The notes beneath the pieces are model-generated. The model was given only the letters and a program-made list of their open reading frames with translations. It made no database searches and was not told the DNA's origin. DNA of 64,000 nucleotides from Chloroflexota bacterium (lineage in GTDB: Bacteria > Chloroflexota > Dormibacteria > Aeolococcales > Aeolococcaceae). Both the position numbers and the translations under genes were made by a program. The stretch lies in assembly GCA_005880985.1 (NCBI GenBank), contig VBIQ01000008.1, forward strand, positions 1-64,000, in the 5' to 3' direction. Positions 32,820 through 40,322 of the stretch are shown here, piece after piece; the first letter of the stretch is position 1; each line of letters opens with the position of its first letter.

Positions 32820-33740
32820 ATGGCCGAGGTGATCTGGACCGACGTCGGTCCGCGTGACGGGCTGCAGAACCTGGCCGACGCGGCGCCGACGGAGGTCAAG
32901 GTGCGCCTGGTGCGCGGCCTGCTCGCCACCGGCGTTCCGCGGGTCGAGGCCACCTCGTTCGTCTCACCGAAGTGGGTCCCCCAGCTGGCCGACGCCGCCG
33001 AGGTGCTGAACGCCCTGGATCGCGCCGACCTGTCCCGGCTGCGCGTCCTCATCCCCAACCGCCGCGGTCTCGAGCTGGCCATGGAGCATGGGGTGGGCAA
33101 CGTCCTCGTCACCATCGCCGCCACCGACTCCTTCAACCGTCGCAACGTCAACCGCAGCGTCGCCGAGTCGCTCGACGGCGTCAGCGAGATCGTCGAGCTG
33201 GCAGCTGCGTCCTCGGTCACCGTCGACGTCGCCGTGTCGGTTGCCTTCGGCTGTCCCTTCGAGGGGCGGGTCGACCGGCAACGCGTGGTCGAGCTCTGCG
33301 GCGAGCTGATCGCGCGCGGCGTCGACGAGGTGGGCGTCGCCGACACCATCGGCGTCGCCGATCCCGCCCAGGTGCGCGACCTCTGCGAGCGCGCCGCCGC
33401 GGTGGTGGCAGGGCCCAGGCTCGCCCTCCACGTGCACGACACCCGTGGCATGGCAGTCGCCAACGTGGTGGCCGCCTACCAGGCCGGGGTGCGGCGTTTC
33501 GAGGGTTCGGTCGGCGGGTTGGGAGGCTGCCCCTTCGCTCCCCGCTCGACCGGAAACGTGTGCAGCGAGGACGCGCTGCAGGCGCTGATGCGGATGGGGG
33601 CGTCGACGGGGGTCGACCTCGAGGCGTACTGCACCGTCGCCGAGCGGCTGGGGCGCGACCTGGGCCTGGAGCTGCCCGGCAAGCTGTACCGCGCCGGTGT
33701 CTGGAAGCCGGATGCGATCGGGGCGAGGACCCCGGCGTGA
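32820..33740 (+). CDS. hydroxymethylglutaryl-CoA lyase-like protein
   Basis: This 306-residue TIM-barrel lyase of the HMGL family cleaves HMG-CoA to acetyl-CoA and acetoacetate, the last step of leucine breakdown. Motifs are WTDVGPRDGLQNL with catalytic Arg/Asp, VEATSFVSPKWVPQLAD, VADTIGVADP, HVHDTRGMAVANVVAAY with metal histidines, and GGLGGCPFAP with the active cysteine. The start at 32820 places the DGLQN motif at its usual depth. Its stop overlaps the GTG of the carboxyltransferase gene (GTGA), a pairing typical of leucine or acyl-CoA degradation operons. Confidence 0.9.
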   Translation: MAEVIWTDVGPRDGLQNLADAAPTEVKVRLVRGLLATGVPRVEATSFVSPKWVPQLADAAEVLNALDRADLSRLRVLIPNRRGLELAMEHGVGNVLVTIAATDSFNRRNVNRSVAESLDGVSEIVELAAASSVTVDVAVSVAFGCPFEGRVDRQRVVELCGELIARGVDEVGVADTIGVADPAQVRDLCERAAAVVAGPRLALHVHDTRGMAVANVVAAYQAGVRRFEGSVGGLGGCPFAPRSTGNVCSEDALQALMRMGASTGVDLEAYCTVAERLGRDLGLELPGKLYRAGVWKPDAIGARTPA

Positions 33741-35305
33741 CCGAGGCTGCGGAGCCCGCGACGCCGGCTCCAGCTCATGGGCGCGCCGATGTCGCGGCTC
33801 GACTGGCGCGCGCTCGCGCCGGCGGCTCACCCAAAGCGCACGAGAAGGCGGCGGGTCAGGGCAAACTCTTCGCCCGCGAGCGCATCGCCCGCCTCTTCGA
33901 TCCGGGGAGCGACTTCGTCGAGGACGGGCTGATGGCCAACAGCGAGGCGCCGGATCTCCCCGCCGATGGGGTCGTCACCGGCATCGGTGTGCTCCACCGC
34001 CGTCCCTGTGCGGTGATGGCCAACGACTCCACCGTCAAGGCGGGATCGTGGGGGGCGCGGACGGTCGAGAAGATCGTCCGCATCCAGGAGACCGCCGAGC
34101 GGCTGCAGATCCCGATGCTCTACCTGGTCGACAGCGCCGGAGCGCGGATCACCGACCAGGTTGCGATGTTTCCCGGACGGCGCCACGCCGGACGCATCTT
34201 CCACACCCAGGTGCGGCTCTCGGGCCAGGTGCCGCAGCTCTGCCTTCTCTTCGGACCGAGCGCCGCCGGCGGTGCCTACATCCCCTCCTTCTGCGATGCG
34301 GTGGTGATGGTCGAGGGCAACGCCTCGATGTACCTCGGCTCACCGCGCATGGCCGAGGCGGTGGTGGGGGAGAAGGTGACCTTGGAGGAGATGGGCGGGG
34401 CGCGGATGCACTGCACCGTCAGCGGCTGCGGTGACGCGCTGGTCAAGACCGAGGACGACGCGCTGCAGCTGGCCCGCGAGTGGATGGCGTACATGCCCAA
34501 CAACTGGCGGGAGACGGTGCCGGACGTCGAGCCGCGACCGGTGGCCCGGGACGCGAAAGCGCTCGATGAGGTCATCCCCGAGCAGCCGGCGCGCGGCTAC
34601 GACGCCATGGAGGTGATCGGGGCACTGATCGACGAGGGGAGCTTCCTCGAGGTCAAGAAGCTCTATGCCCGCGAGGTTGTCACCGGCTTCGCCCGCATCG
34701 ATGGCGGGGCGGTGGGGATCATCGCCTCGCAGACGCGTTTCAAGGGCGGCGTGCTCTTCGTCGACTCGGCCGACAAGTGCACCCGCTTCATCCTGCTCTG
34801 TGACGCCTTCAACATCCCGCTGCTCTTCCTCGCCGACGTGCCCGGTTTCATGATCGGCACCGTGGTGGAGCGCCAGGGGATCATCCGCCACGGCGCCAAG
34901 ATGATCTCGGCACTCTCCCGGGCGACGGTGCCCAAGATCTGCGTGGTGCTGCGCAAGGCGTACGGCGCCGGCCTGTATGCGATGTGCGGCCCCGCCTTCG
35001 ATCCCGACTGCACCCTGGCTCTGCCCTCGGCGCAGATCGCGGTGATGGGTCCCGAAGCGGCGATCAACGCCGTCTACTACAACAAGATCGCCGAGCTTCC
35101 CGAGGAGCAGCGGGACGACTACGTGCGCCGCCTCCAGGACGAGTACCGCGACGACATCGACATCTTCAAGCTGGCGTCGGAGCTGGTGGTCGACGCGGTG
35201 GTTCCTCCGGCTGAACTGCGCTCCGAACTCGTCAACCGGCTGCGGATCTATCGCTCACGGCGCCGCGACCCCATTGCCCGGTGGCACGGCGTGTTCCCGG
35301 TCTGA
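33737..35305 (+). CDS. acyl-CoA carboxylase carboxyltransferase (beta) subunit
   Basis: This 522-residue protein moves CO2 from carboxybiotin to an acyl-CoA (methylcrotonyl-CoA or propionyl-CoA class). Motifs include KAHEKAAGQGKLFARERI, GVVTGIGVLHRRPCAVMAND, SAGARITDQVAMFPGRRHAG, GPSAAGGAYIPSFCDAVVMV and the C-terminal ADVPGFMIGTVVERQGIIRH with AYGAGLYAMCGPAF. The GTG at 33737 overlaps the lyase stop. With an HMG-CoA lyase upstream, methylcrotonyl-CoA carboxylase is the best guess. The biotin carboxylase subunit is not in this window. Confidence 0.9.
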   Translation: MTEAAEPATPAPAHGRADVAARLARARAGGSPKAHEKAAGQGKLFARERIARLFDPGSDFVEDGLMANSEAPDLPADGVVTGIGVLHRRPCAVMANDSTVKAGSWGARTVEKIVRIQETAERLQIPMLYLVDSAGARITDQVAMFPGRRHAGRIFHTQVRLSGQVPQLCLLFGPSAAGGAYIPSFCDAVVMVEGNASMYLGSPRMAEAVVGEKVTLEEMGGARMHCTVSGCGDALVKTEDDALQLAREWMAYMPNNWRETVPDVEPRPVARDAKALDEVIPEQPARGYDAMEVIGALIDEGSFLEVKKLYAREVVTGFARIDGGAVGIIASQTRFKGGVLFVDSADKCTRFILLCDAFNIPLLFLADVPGFMIGTVVERQGIIRHGAKMISALSRATVPKICVVLRKAYGAGLYAMCGPAFDPDCTLALPSAQIAVMGPEAAINAVYYNKIAELPEEQRDDYVRRLQDEYRDDIDIFKLASELVVDAVVPPAELRSELVNRLRIYRSRRRDPIARWHGVFPV

Positions 35306-35318
35306 CCCCGGTCCTGGA

Positions 35319-36074
35319 CTACCCTCCGCGCTGCGCGCTCCGGCCGTGGGCGATGACCCCGTCCACCCGCGCGGCGACGGCGCCGGCATCGAGACCGCGC
35401 CGGTGCTCCTCGAAGCCGGCTCGCTCCCGGCGTAGCGCGGCCAGCAGGGCCCCGTCCTCGTCGTAGAGCCGCTTGTAGGCTCGGAGGACCGGTTGGTCGG
35501 CGGCCGCGATCGCGGCCGCCATGCTCATGGCGGCGGCCAGCAGCTCGGCATGAGCGACCACCCGCGTCACCAGTCCGGCGCGCAGAGCGGTGGTCGCGTC
35601 GATGTAGTCGGCGGTCAGGCTGAGATGCCGGGCCCATCCAGAGCCGACCAGTCGTGGAAGGATCGCCGACATCCCCCAGCCCGGATGGACGCCGACGCGG
35701 GTGTGGGTGTCGGCGAAGCTGGCGCGCTCGGACGCGATGCGGACATCGCAGTTGAGCGCCAGCTCCAGCCCGCCGGTGACGCAGGCGCCGTTGACGGCCG
35801 CGATCAGTGGCTGCGGCACCGCGCGCATGGCGGAGATCACCCCCTCGCCCTCGAGCGAGCGGGTGCTGCCCGCGAGCTCGTGCAGGTCGAGCCCGGCGCA
35901 GAAGGCGGGGTCTGCGCCGGTGACCACCACGACGGTGGCATCGCCGGCCGCGACCTGGGCAAACGCCGTCTTCAGATGTGCGAGCAGCTCGAGGGAAAGG
36001 GCGTTGCGCCTCTCCGGCCGGTTGAGGGTCAGCAGCGCCACCGGCCCGCGGCGTTGCTGGCGGAGAACGCTCAT
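35319..36074 (-). CDS. enoyl-CoA hydratase/isomerase
   Basis: This 251-residue crotonase-family enzyme has LNRPERRNALSLELL, the oxyanion loop AGLDLHELAGS, and CVTGGLELALNCDVRIASER with the first catalytic glutamate. ADTHTRVGVHPGWGMSAILPR follows. The family hydrates enoyl-CoA in beta-oxidation or related steps, and the next gene on the strand encodes an esterase-like hydrolase coupled by ATGA. It converges on the carboxyltransferase gene, 13 bp between ends. The exact substrate is unknown; methylglutaconyl-CoA hydration would fit the leucine-pathway neighbours. Confidence 0.9.
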   Translation of the reverse strand: MSVLRQQRRGPVALLTLNRPERRNALSLELLAHLKTAFAQVAAGDATVVVVTGADPAFCAGLDLHELAGSTRSLEGEGVISAMRAVPQPLIAAVNGACVTGGLELALNCDVRIASERASFADTHTRVGVHPGWGMSAILPRLVGSGWARHLSLTADYIDATTALRAGLVTRVVAHAELLAAAMSMAAAIAAADQPVLRAYKRLYDEDGALLAALRRERAGFEEHRRGLDAGAVAARVDGVIAHGRSAQRGG

Positions 36075-36904
36075 CCGGGCAGGGGATGCGCGGCCAGGAA
36101 CTGCATCATCCGGGGGAAGGCCTCGAGAGGACGCTCGAGGCCGTAGGCATGACCGGCGCCCTCGAACTCCTGGTACTCGGCGCCGGGGATGTGGTCTGCC
36201 AGGTACCGCCCGGCTTCCACCGCGATCAGCCGGTCGGCGCTGCCGTGCTGCACCAGGGTGGCCACCTTGATCTCGCCAAGCCTGTCAGCAACGTCCCAGG
36301 CGCGCCCGGTGGCCAGGTCGGCGATGGCGCGCATCATCTGCATGGGAGCGGCCTCGTCGATGGGGGCGGCGGAGACGAGCGCCCCCGCCATGTCCCGCAC
36401 CGAGGGGTTCTCGGCCAGGAACTCCGGGCTGAGGATCAGGGGGAGAAGACGGTCCACTCCCGTCTGCGGGTCGGTGCGCATCAGCGACGCGGCCTGGAAG
36501 AGCTCGATCGAGGCAGCGCCGTCGTCGGCCATGAAACGCAGCGGTGCCGGGGTGGTGCATCCCAGCACCAGGGTGTGGACCAGGTCGGGTCGGGCCAGCA
36601 CCAGCGACTGGGCGATCATCCCGCCCATGGAGACGCCGTGGACGTGCGCCCGCCGGATCGCGGCGGCGTCGAGCACGGCGGCGGCGTCGGCGGCGAAGGT
36701 GTCGATGGTGAGCCCCTCGAGCGCGCCCTGCGAGCCGCCGGTGCCGCGGTTGTCGACGATCACCGCCCGGTAGCCGGCGAGCAGCGGGAGCATCGGCGTC
36801 CAGGCGTCGCCGCTGAGCCCGTAGCCCATGAGCAGCAGCAGCGGCTCCCCCTGACCGGCCAGTTCGTAGTGGATGCGGGCCCCGTCGGACTCGGCGAATG
36901 GCAT
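36071..36904 (-). CDS. alpha/beta hydrolase (3-oxoadipate enol-lactonase-like)
   Basis: This 277-residue hydrolase has IHYELAGQGEPLLLLMGYGLSG and the nucleophile elbow HGVSMGGMIAQSL (Ser about residue 96). A late aspartate (HGSADRLIAVEAG) and histidine (FEGAGHAYGLERP) complete the triad. I start at the ATG at 36904, preceded by GGGAGC. Its stop overlaps the start of the enoyl-CoA hydratase (ATGA). The family includes enol-lactonases, esterases and haloperoxidase-like enzymes; the substrate is unknown. Confidence 0.87.
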   Translation of the reverse strand: MPFAESDGARIHYELAGQGEPLLLLMGYGLSGDAWTPMLPLLAGYRAVIVDNRGTGGSQGALEGLTIDTFAADAAAVLDAAAIRRAHVHGVSMGGMIAQSLVLARPDLVHTLVLGCTTPAPLRFMADDGAASIELFQAASLMRTDPQTGVDRLLPLILSPEFLAENPSVRDMAGALVSAAPIDEAAPMQMMRAIADLATGRAWDVADRLGEIKVATLVQHGSADRLIAVEAGRYLADHIPGAEYQEFEGAGHAYGLERPLEAFPRMMQFLAAHPLPG

Positions 36905-37278
36905 CGGTGCTCCCTTCGACCGGAGTACTGCCCGGCCATCTCCGGCCGGGTGGCGGCAGACTACCGTGCCCCGGGGGAGGCGGGCCGGAACCGCGGCGTG
37001 GCGGTGCCCGCGGCCGGGAGCGTCCGTCCGGCCGCCCCAGCCCACCCGTACGTGGACCGCGCCGCCGGCGTTGTTACAGATGCCTCAAGTGCCGCCCGAC
37101 GGTGGCCCGAGGGTCCTATCTGCCCCACCCGACGGGTCTCCTTGCGGAGGCCCGTTATTTTTTCCCGCTGGCCCGGCTCGCTCCATCGCGTGGCCGCGGC
37201 CGGTTCGGGGTACCCTGGGTGGGCAGCAGCCCTGGCCGGAGTGCCCGGCGGCTCTGCACAGAGGAGTGTGCAAGCACC
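36905..37278. other. divergent intergenic region with terminator
   Basis: The 374 bp between the hydrolase (minus) and htpX (plus) hold no convincing gene. A plus-strand intrinsic terminator lies at 37134-37163, although no plus-strand gene ends upstream. It may close a small RNA or a 5' leader. Confidence 0.6.
37134..37163 (+). terminator. intrinsic terminator or attenuator
   Basis: GGGTCTCC pairs with GGAGGCCC (one G-U pair) across a TTGC loop at 37134-37153. It is followed by GTTATTTTTT. This is a standard Rho-independent terminator on the plus strand, 116 bp before the htpX start and with no gene ahead of it on that strand. Confidence 0.75.
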
Positions 37279-38139
37279 ATGTGGCAGAACGTGAAGACGG
37301 CCTTCCTGCTGGGCCTGCTCGACGCCATATTCTTGGTCATCGGCCTGGCGATCGGCCACCGCAGCGGCCTGATCATCGCCGCCATCATCGCCGTCCTCTT
37401 CAACGCCTTCTCCTACTGGAACAGCGACAAGATCGCCGTGGCCGCGTCGCGGGCCCAGGCGGTGAGCCCGGAGGAGGCGCCCGAGCTGCACCGCATCGTC
37501 GAGGAGCTCGCCGCCGGGTCCGGAATGCCCAAGCCGCGGGTCTACATCACCGACGACCCCTCGCCCAACGCCTTCGCGACCGGGCGCAACCCCAGGCATG
37601 CCGCGGTCTGCGTCACCACCGGGATCCTCAACCTGGTGACCGCGCGCGAGCTCCGCGGGGTCCTGGCGCATGAGCTCAGCCACGTGCGCAACCGCGACAT
37701 CCTCACCGCCTCGGTGGCGGCGACGATCGCGCTGGGCATCTCGGTGATCGCCCAGATCGGCCAGTTCGCCCTCTTCTTCGGCGGCTTCGGCGGCCGGGAC
37801 GGCGAGGACGGCGAATCGTGGCTGACCACGCTGCTGCTGGTGATCTTCGCGCCGCTGGCGGCGGCGATCATCCAGTTCGCCATCAGCCGCGCTCGCGAGT
37901 ACGAGGCCGACCACGACGGGGCCGTGCTGTCGCGCGACCCCATCGCCTTGGCGGACGCCCTCGGCAAGCTGGCCGCACGCACCCAGCAGGTGCCGATGCA
38001 GGTGGCTCCGGCGATCGCGCCGCTGTACATCGTCAACCCCTTCGGGGGCCGCCGGGTGTCCATGTCCAACCTCTTCTCGACCCATCCCCCGATCGAGGAG
38101 CGCATCGCCCGCCTCCAGCGCATGGTCGGCACCGTCTGA
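37279..38139 (+). CDS. htpX: HtpX-like zinc metalloprotease
   Basis: This 286-residue integral-membrane M48 protease degrades misfolded membrane proteins. Two N-terminal helices (AFLLGLLDAIFLVIGLAIG, LIIAAIIAVLFNAFSYW) precede the zinc motif HELSH (in VLAHELSHVRNRD, about residue 135). Two further helices and the third zinc ligand in AREYEADHDGAVLS follow. DPSPNAFATGRNP is the substrate-side signature. The ATG at 37279 has GAGGAG upstream. Its stop overlaps the CTG start of the DedA gene. Confidence 0.95.
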   Translation: MWQNVKTAFLLGLLDAIFLVIGLAIGHRSGLIIAAIIAVLFNAFSYWNSDKIAVAASRAQAVSPEEAPELHRIVEELAAGSGMPKPRVYITDDPSPNAFATGRNPRHAAVCVTTGILNLVTARELRGVLAHELSHVRNRDILTASVAATIALGISVIAQIGQFALFFGGFGGRDGEDGESWLTTLLLVIFAPLAAAIIQFAISRAREYEADHDGAVLSRDPIALADALGKLAARTQQVPMQVAPAIAPLYIVNPFGGRRVSMSNLFSTHPPIEERIARLQRMVGTV

Positions 38140-38792
38140 TCCTCCCCGCGCAGGCCGACCTGGTCACTCTCGGGCTGCTCACCGGCACCCTCAAGACCCT
38201 GGTCGGCCGGCTCGGCTACCTGCTCCCCTTTCTCGGCGTCGGCATCGAGTCGCTGGGTATCCCCATCCCGGGCGAGACCAGCCTGGTGATCGCCGCGGCG
38301 CTCGCCGGCCAGGGACAGCTGTCGCCATGGGGGGTGGCCCTGGCGGGGTGGGGTGGAGCCGTGCTCGGTGACAACATCGGCTACCTCATCGGCCACCACT
38401 ACGGACGCCGGCTGGCCACCGTGCCCGTCCTGCGCGCCTTCTTCGACGAACGGCGCATGGCGGTGGCCGAGGGCTTCTTCGAGCGGCGCGGCGGAGTCGC
38501 CGCCGTCTTCTTCGGGCGCTGGGTCGCCTTCCTGCGCATCTTCGCCGGGCCGCTCGCCGGCATCTCCCACATGCCCTGGCCCCGCTTCCTCGCCGCCAAC
38601 GCCGCCGGCGGGGCCGTCTGGGTCGGCGCCGTCACCACCATCGGCGTCCTCCTCGGCAGCCAGCTCGACCGCGCCGTCTCCGTCGTCACCAACACCGGAT
38701 ACGTGGGGCTGGTGCTGGTCGCGGTGCTGCTGGCGGTCGGTGGCCTCTGGTACCTGCGCAGGCATCGCGGCTCCGCTCGTGGGGCCGACTGA
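38136..38792 (+). CDS. DedA family membrane protein with CTG start
   Basis: This 218-residue protein shows the SNARE-associated/DedA pattern. Motifs are LPFLGVGIESLGIPIPGETS, GAVLGDNIGYLIGHHYGRRL, FFERRGGVAAVFFGRWVAFL, RIFAGPLAGISHM and AANAAGGAVWVGAVTTIG. Such proteins act in envelope lipid (undecaprenyl-phosphate or phospholipid) translocation and proton homeostasis. No ATG, GTG or TTG occurs in frame before GETSLV, deep in the first conserved segment. The CTG at 38136, overlapping the htpX TGA (CTGA), is the likely start. htpX and this gene form a membrane-quality operon. Confidence 0.88.
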   Translation: MILPAQADLVTLGLLTGTLKTLVGRLGYLLPFLGVGIESLGIPIPGETSLVIAAALAGQGQLSPWGVALAGWGGAVLGDNIGYLIGHHYGRRLATVPVLRAFFDERRMAVAEGFFERRGGVAAVFFGRWVAFLRIFAGPLAGISHMPWPRFLAANAAGGAVWVGAVTTIGVLLGSQLDRAVSVVTNTGYVGLVLVAVLLAVGGLWYLRRHRGSARGAD

Positions 38793-38820
38793 GGGGAGTC
38801 GGGAACCTGGTCGCTTCCGG

Positions 38821-38941
38821 GGCGGAGGGGGCACGTCACTGCGGAGACCCGCGGTTCTGACGCCTTTGGCGTCAGCCCGCTGCGCTCGGCTCGCTCAGCT
38901 CGCCTGCGCGACGGTCTCCTCCGCGACGTGCCCCCTCCGCC
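38821..38941. repeat. nested inverted-repeat element 1 (121 bp)
   Basis: Outer arms of 29 bp (38821-38849 and 38913-38941) pair with 26 matches, including a perfect 17-bp run GGCGGAGGGGGCACGTC. Inside lies a perfect 8-bp hairpin CTGACGCC-TTT-GGCGTCAG (38857-38875). It could be an RNA structure, a bidirectional terminator or a MITE-like repeat. Confidence 0.8.
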
Positions 38942-39103
38942 CTGCAGATGCAGGGTCCGTCCCCTGGCGCCGCCAGGCGCTTCGGCGCTGCTACTCCGCT
39001 TGGTGGTGGGCGCGACGCACCGGTTGTCGCGCCGCCGGCGCCGCTCGTCCTTGCTCCAGGAGCCGTCACGTCCACAGCGGCGGCGCTGCGCGCGGGAGGC
39101 AGA

Positions 39104-39227
39104 GGCGGGGGAGACCTCGTCGCGGAGGAGGCCGTCGCGGCGCGGCGTGCAGCCGCGTCCGCGCCGAGCGAGTCGACGCCGGTAGGCGTCGGCCGCGTGC
39201 CGCCGCAGCGATGAGGTCTCCCCCGCC
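39104..39227. repeat. nested inverted-repeat element 2 (124 bp)
   Basis: Perfect 15-bp outer arms GGCGGGGGAGACCTC (39104-39118) and GAGGTCTCCCCCGCC (39213-39227) enclose a perfect 7-bp inner hairpin CGACGCC-GGTA-GGCGTCG (39174-39191). Size, GC-rich arms with GAGACC, and a TGACGCC/CGACGCC-type inner hairpin make it a likely relative of element 1. Confidence 0.75.
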
Positions 39228-39260
39228 CTGGAGCCACAGCAGACACCACCGCCGCGGAGG

Positions 39261-39911
39261 CTACGCGACGAGCGACGCCCTCCAGACGATCCGGTCGTAA
39301 TCCCGCCACCACGGCGTGCAGGTGATCAGCGTCAGGTCGTGACCGTCTGTCGGCACCAGCTGGGTGACGTCCTGGGGATGGATCACCCAGCGGTCGGTGA
39401 TCCGGTAGGTGTAGGTGTGGCAGCTGCGGTCCTGGACGGTGACCACGTCGCTGACCGCGAGATGGTCGACGTTCTCGTAGTTCGGCTCGCGGTGGAAGGC
39501 GATGATGACGTTGCCCTTCTGGCCGGGAGCGGCGGTGTCCGAGTAGTGGACCATCGAGCGCTGATGCAGGACGTTCCAGTCGCCGTTGCCGGCGACGCCG
39601 CTGTACCCGAGTGAGGGGAAGGTGACCAGGGCGTAGTTGTCGCTGGGTGAGGTCGAGGGGGCGCAGTTCGACGGGGAATTCGCCTGCTCGCTGCCGGGCG
39701 CGGCACCGACCAGGGCGTTGGAGCCTCCGTGCTTCCACTGCTGCAGCGCGGCGCTGTCGGCGCGGGCGTGCTGCCAGACCTCGAGGATCGGCCCCAGCAG
39801 CACCACCAGGCCGGCGACGATCAGACCCAGCCCCGCCAGCGCGATGGTGGCGCGGATGGGGGAGATGCGACGCCGGGAGCGCGCCGGCGGCGAGGTGGCG
39901 CTCGCCGTCAC
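39261..39911 (-). CDS. class E-like sortase (second)
   Basis: This 216-residue protein has an N-terminal membrane anchor (about 20-45, ATIALAGLGLIVAGLVVLLG) and a sortase domain (about 92-215). The catalytic triad is H140 (IIAFHREPNYENVDHL), C198 (DLTLITCTPWWRD) and R207 (DYDRIVWRA). The FHR context replaces the common GHR. No LPXTG-type substrate lies beside it. The divergent riboswitch-controlled gene encodes a sortase-like protein, so the two may form a surface-assembly pair. Confidence 0.85.
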   Translation of the reverse strand: MTASATSPPARSRRRISPIRATIALAGLGLIVAGLVVLLGPILEVWQHARADSAALQQWKHGGSNALVGAAPGSEQANSPSNCAPSTSPSDNYALVTFPSLGYSGVAGNGDWNVLHQRSMVHYSDTAAPGQKGNVIIAFHREPNYENVDHLAVSDVVTVQDRSCHTYTYRITDRWVIHPQDVTQLVPTDGHDLTLITCTPWWRDYDRIVWRASLVA

Positions 39912-40212
39912 GGGTGGGTCGCTCCCGTGAGCGACCAGGGAGTGCGGCCGCGCGATCGAGAGACCATCGTGTGGCCATCATAGGTTCGCGGTGCCGTTCG
40001 AGCCGAAGGTGACGATCCCCTCAGTAGCGACGGCGACCGCGGGCGCCGAGCCATGCCAGGCCAGACCGGGCCGCCGGTCGGGGCCGCCGTCACAGCGATT
40101 TGACGCTTGCGATCGGGCGGGGAAGCCCGGGTTCGCGGGCGGTCACGGTGCGTTGGCGGTGCTGTCACCCGGGTGCCAGGTGGTCGTGCCACCACCGTAG
40201 GCTGCGCCCGTC
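39912..40212. other. divergent promoter region
   Basis: The 301 bp between the class E-like sortase and the riboswitch hold no convincing gene. The plus-strand promoter of the riboswitch transcript should lie in the last 100 bp; I see no clear -35/-10 pair. Confidence 0.4.
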
Positions 40213-40292
40213 GGCTCCCGACAACGGCAAACCCTCCGTGAGGAGGGGACGCAAAGCCACTGATCTCACCGAGATGGCAGGGCTACCGAAGG
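40213..40292 (+). promoter_or_regulatory. c-di-GMP-I (GEMM) riboswitch
   Basis: The plus strand carries the GEMM hallmarks in order. CGGCAAACC is followed by a CCCTCC/GGAGGG stem (40232-40247) capped by the GNRA tetraloop GTGA. Then come GGACGCAAAGCCAC, a second stem ATCTC-ACC-GAGAT (40263-40275), and GGCAGGGCTACCGAAGG closing the aptamer. Conserved GACGCAAAGCC and GGGCTACCGA are near-identical to known class I aptamers. The start of the proline-rich sortase-like gene lies 31 bp downstream, with GGAAGGAGG between. Ligand (c-di-GMP versus cGAMP) cannot be settled by eye. Confidence 0.88.
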
Positions 40293-40322
40293 AGTTCCCG
40301 GGGCCGGCGGAAGGAGGCCCCG

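Larger units (their letters stand above)
38793..39260. other. gene-free region with structured repeats
   Basis: The 468 bp between the DedA gene and the sortase hold no convincing reading frame. They contain two nested inverted-repeat elements, described separately, plus smaller hairpins such as CCTGCAGATGCAGG at about 38941 and CCTGGCGCCGCCAGG at about 38963. Confidence 0.7.

Noticed and set aside
38957-38985. integron attC-like site suggested by paired GC-rich hairpins
   Set aside because: No GTTRRRY core sites and no integrase gene are present; the structure fits simple inverted repeats better.
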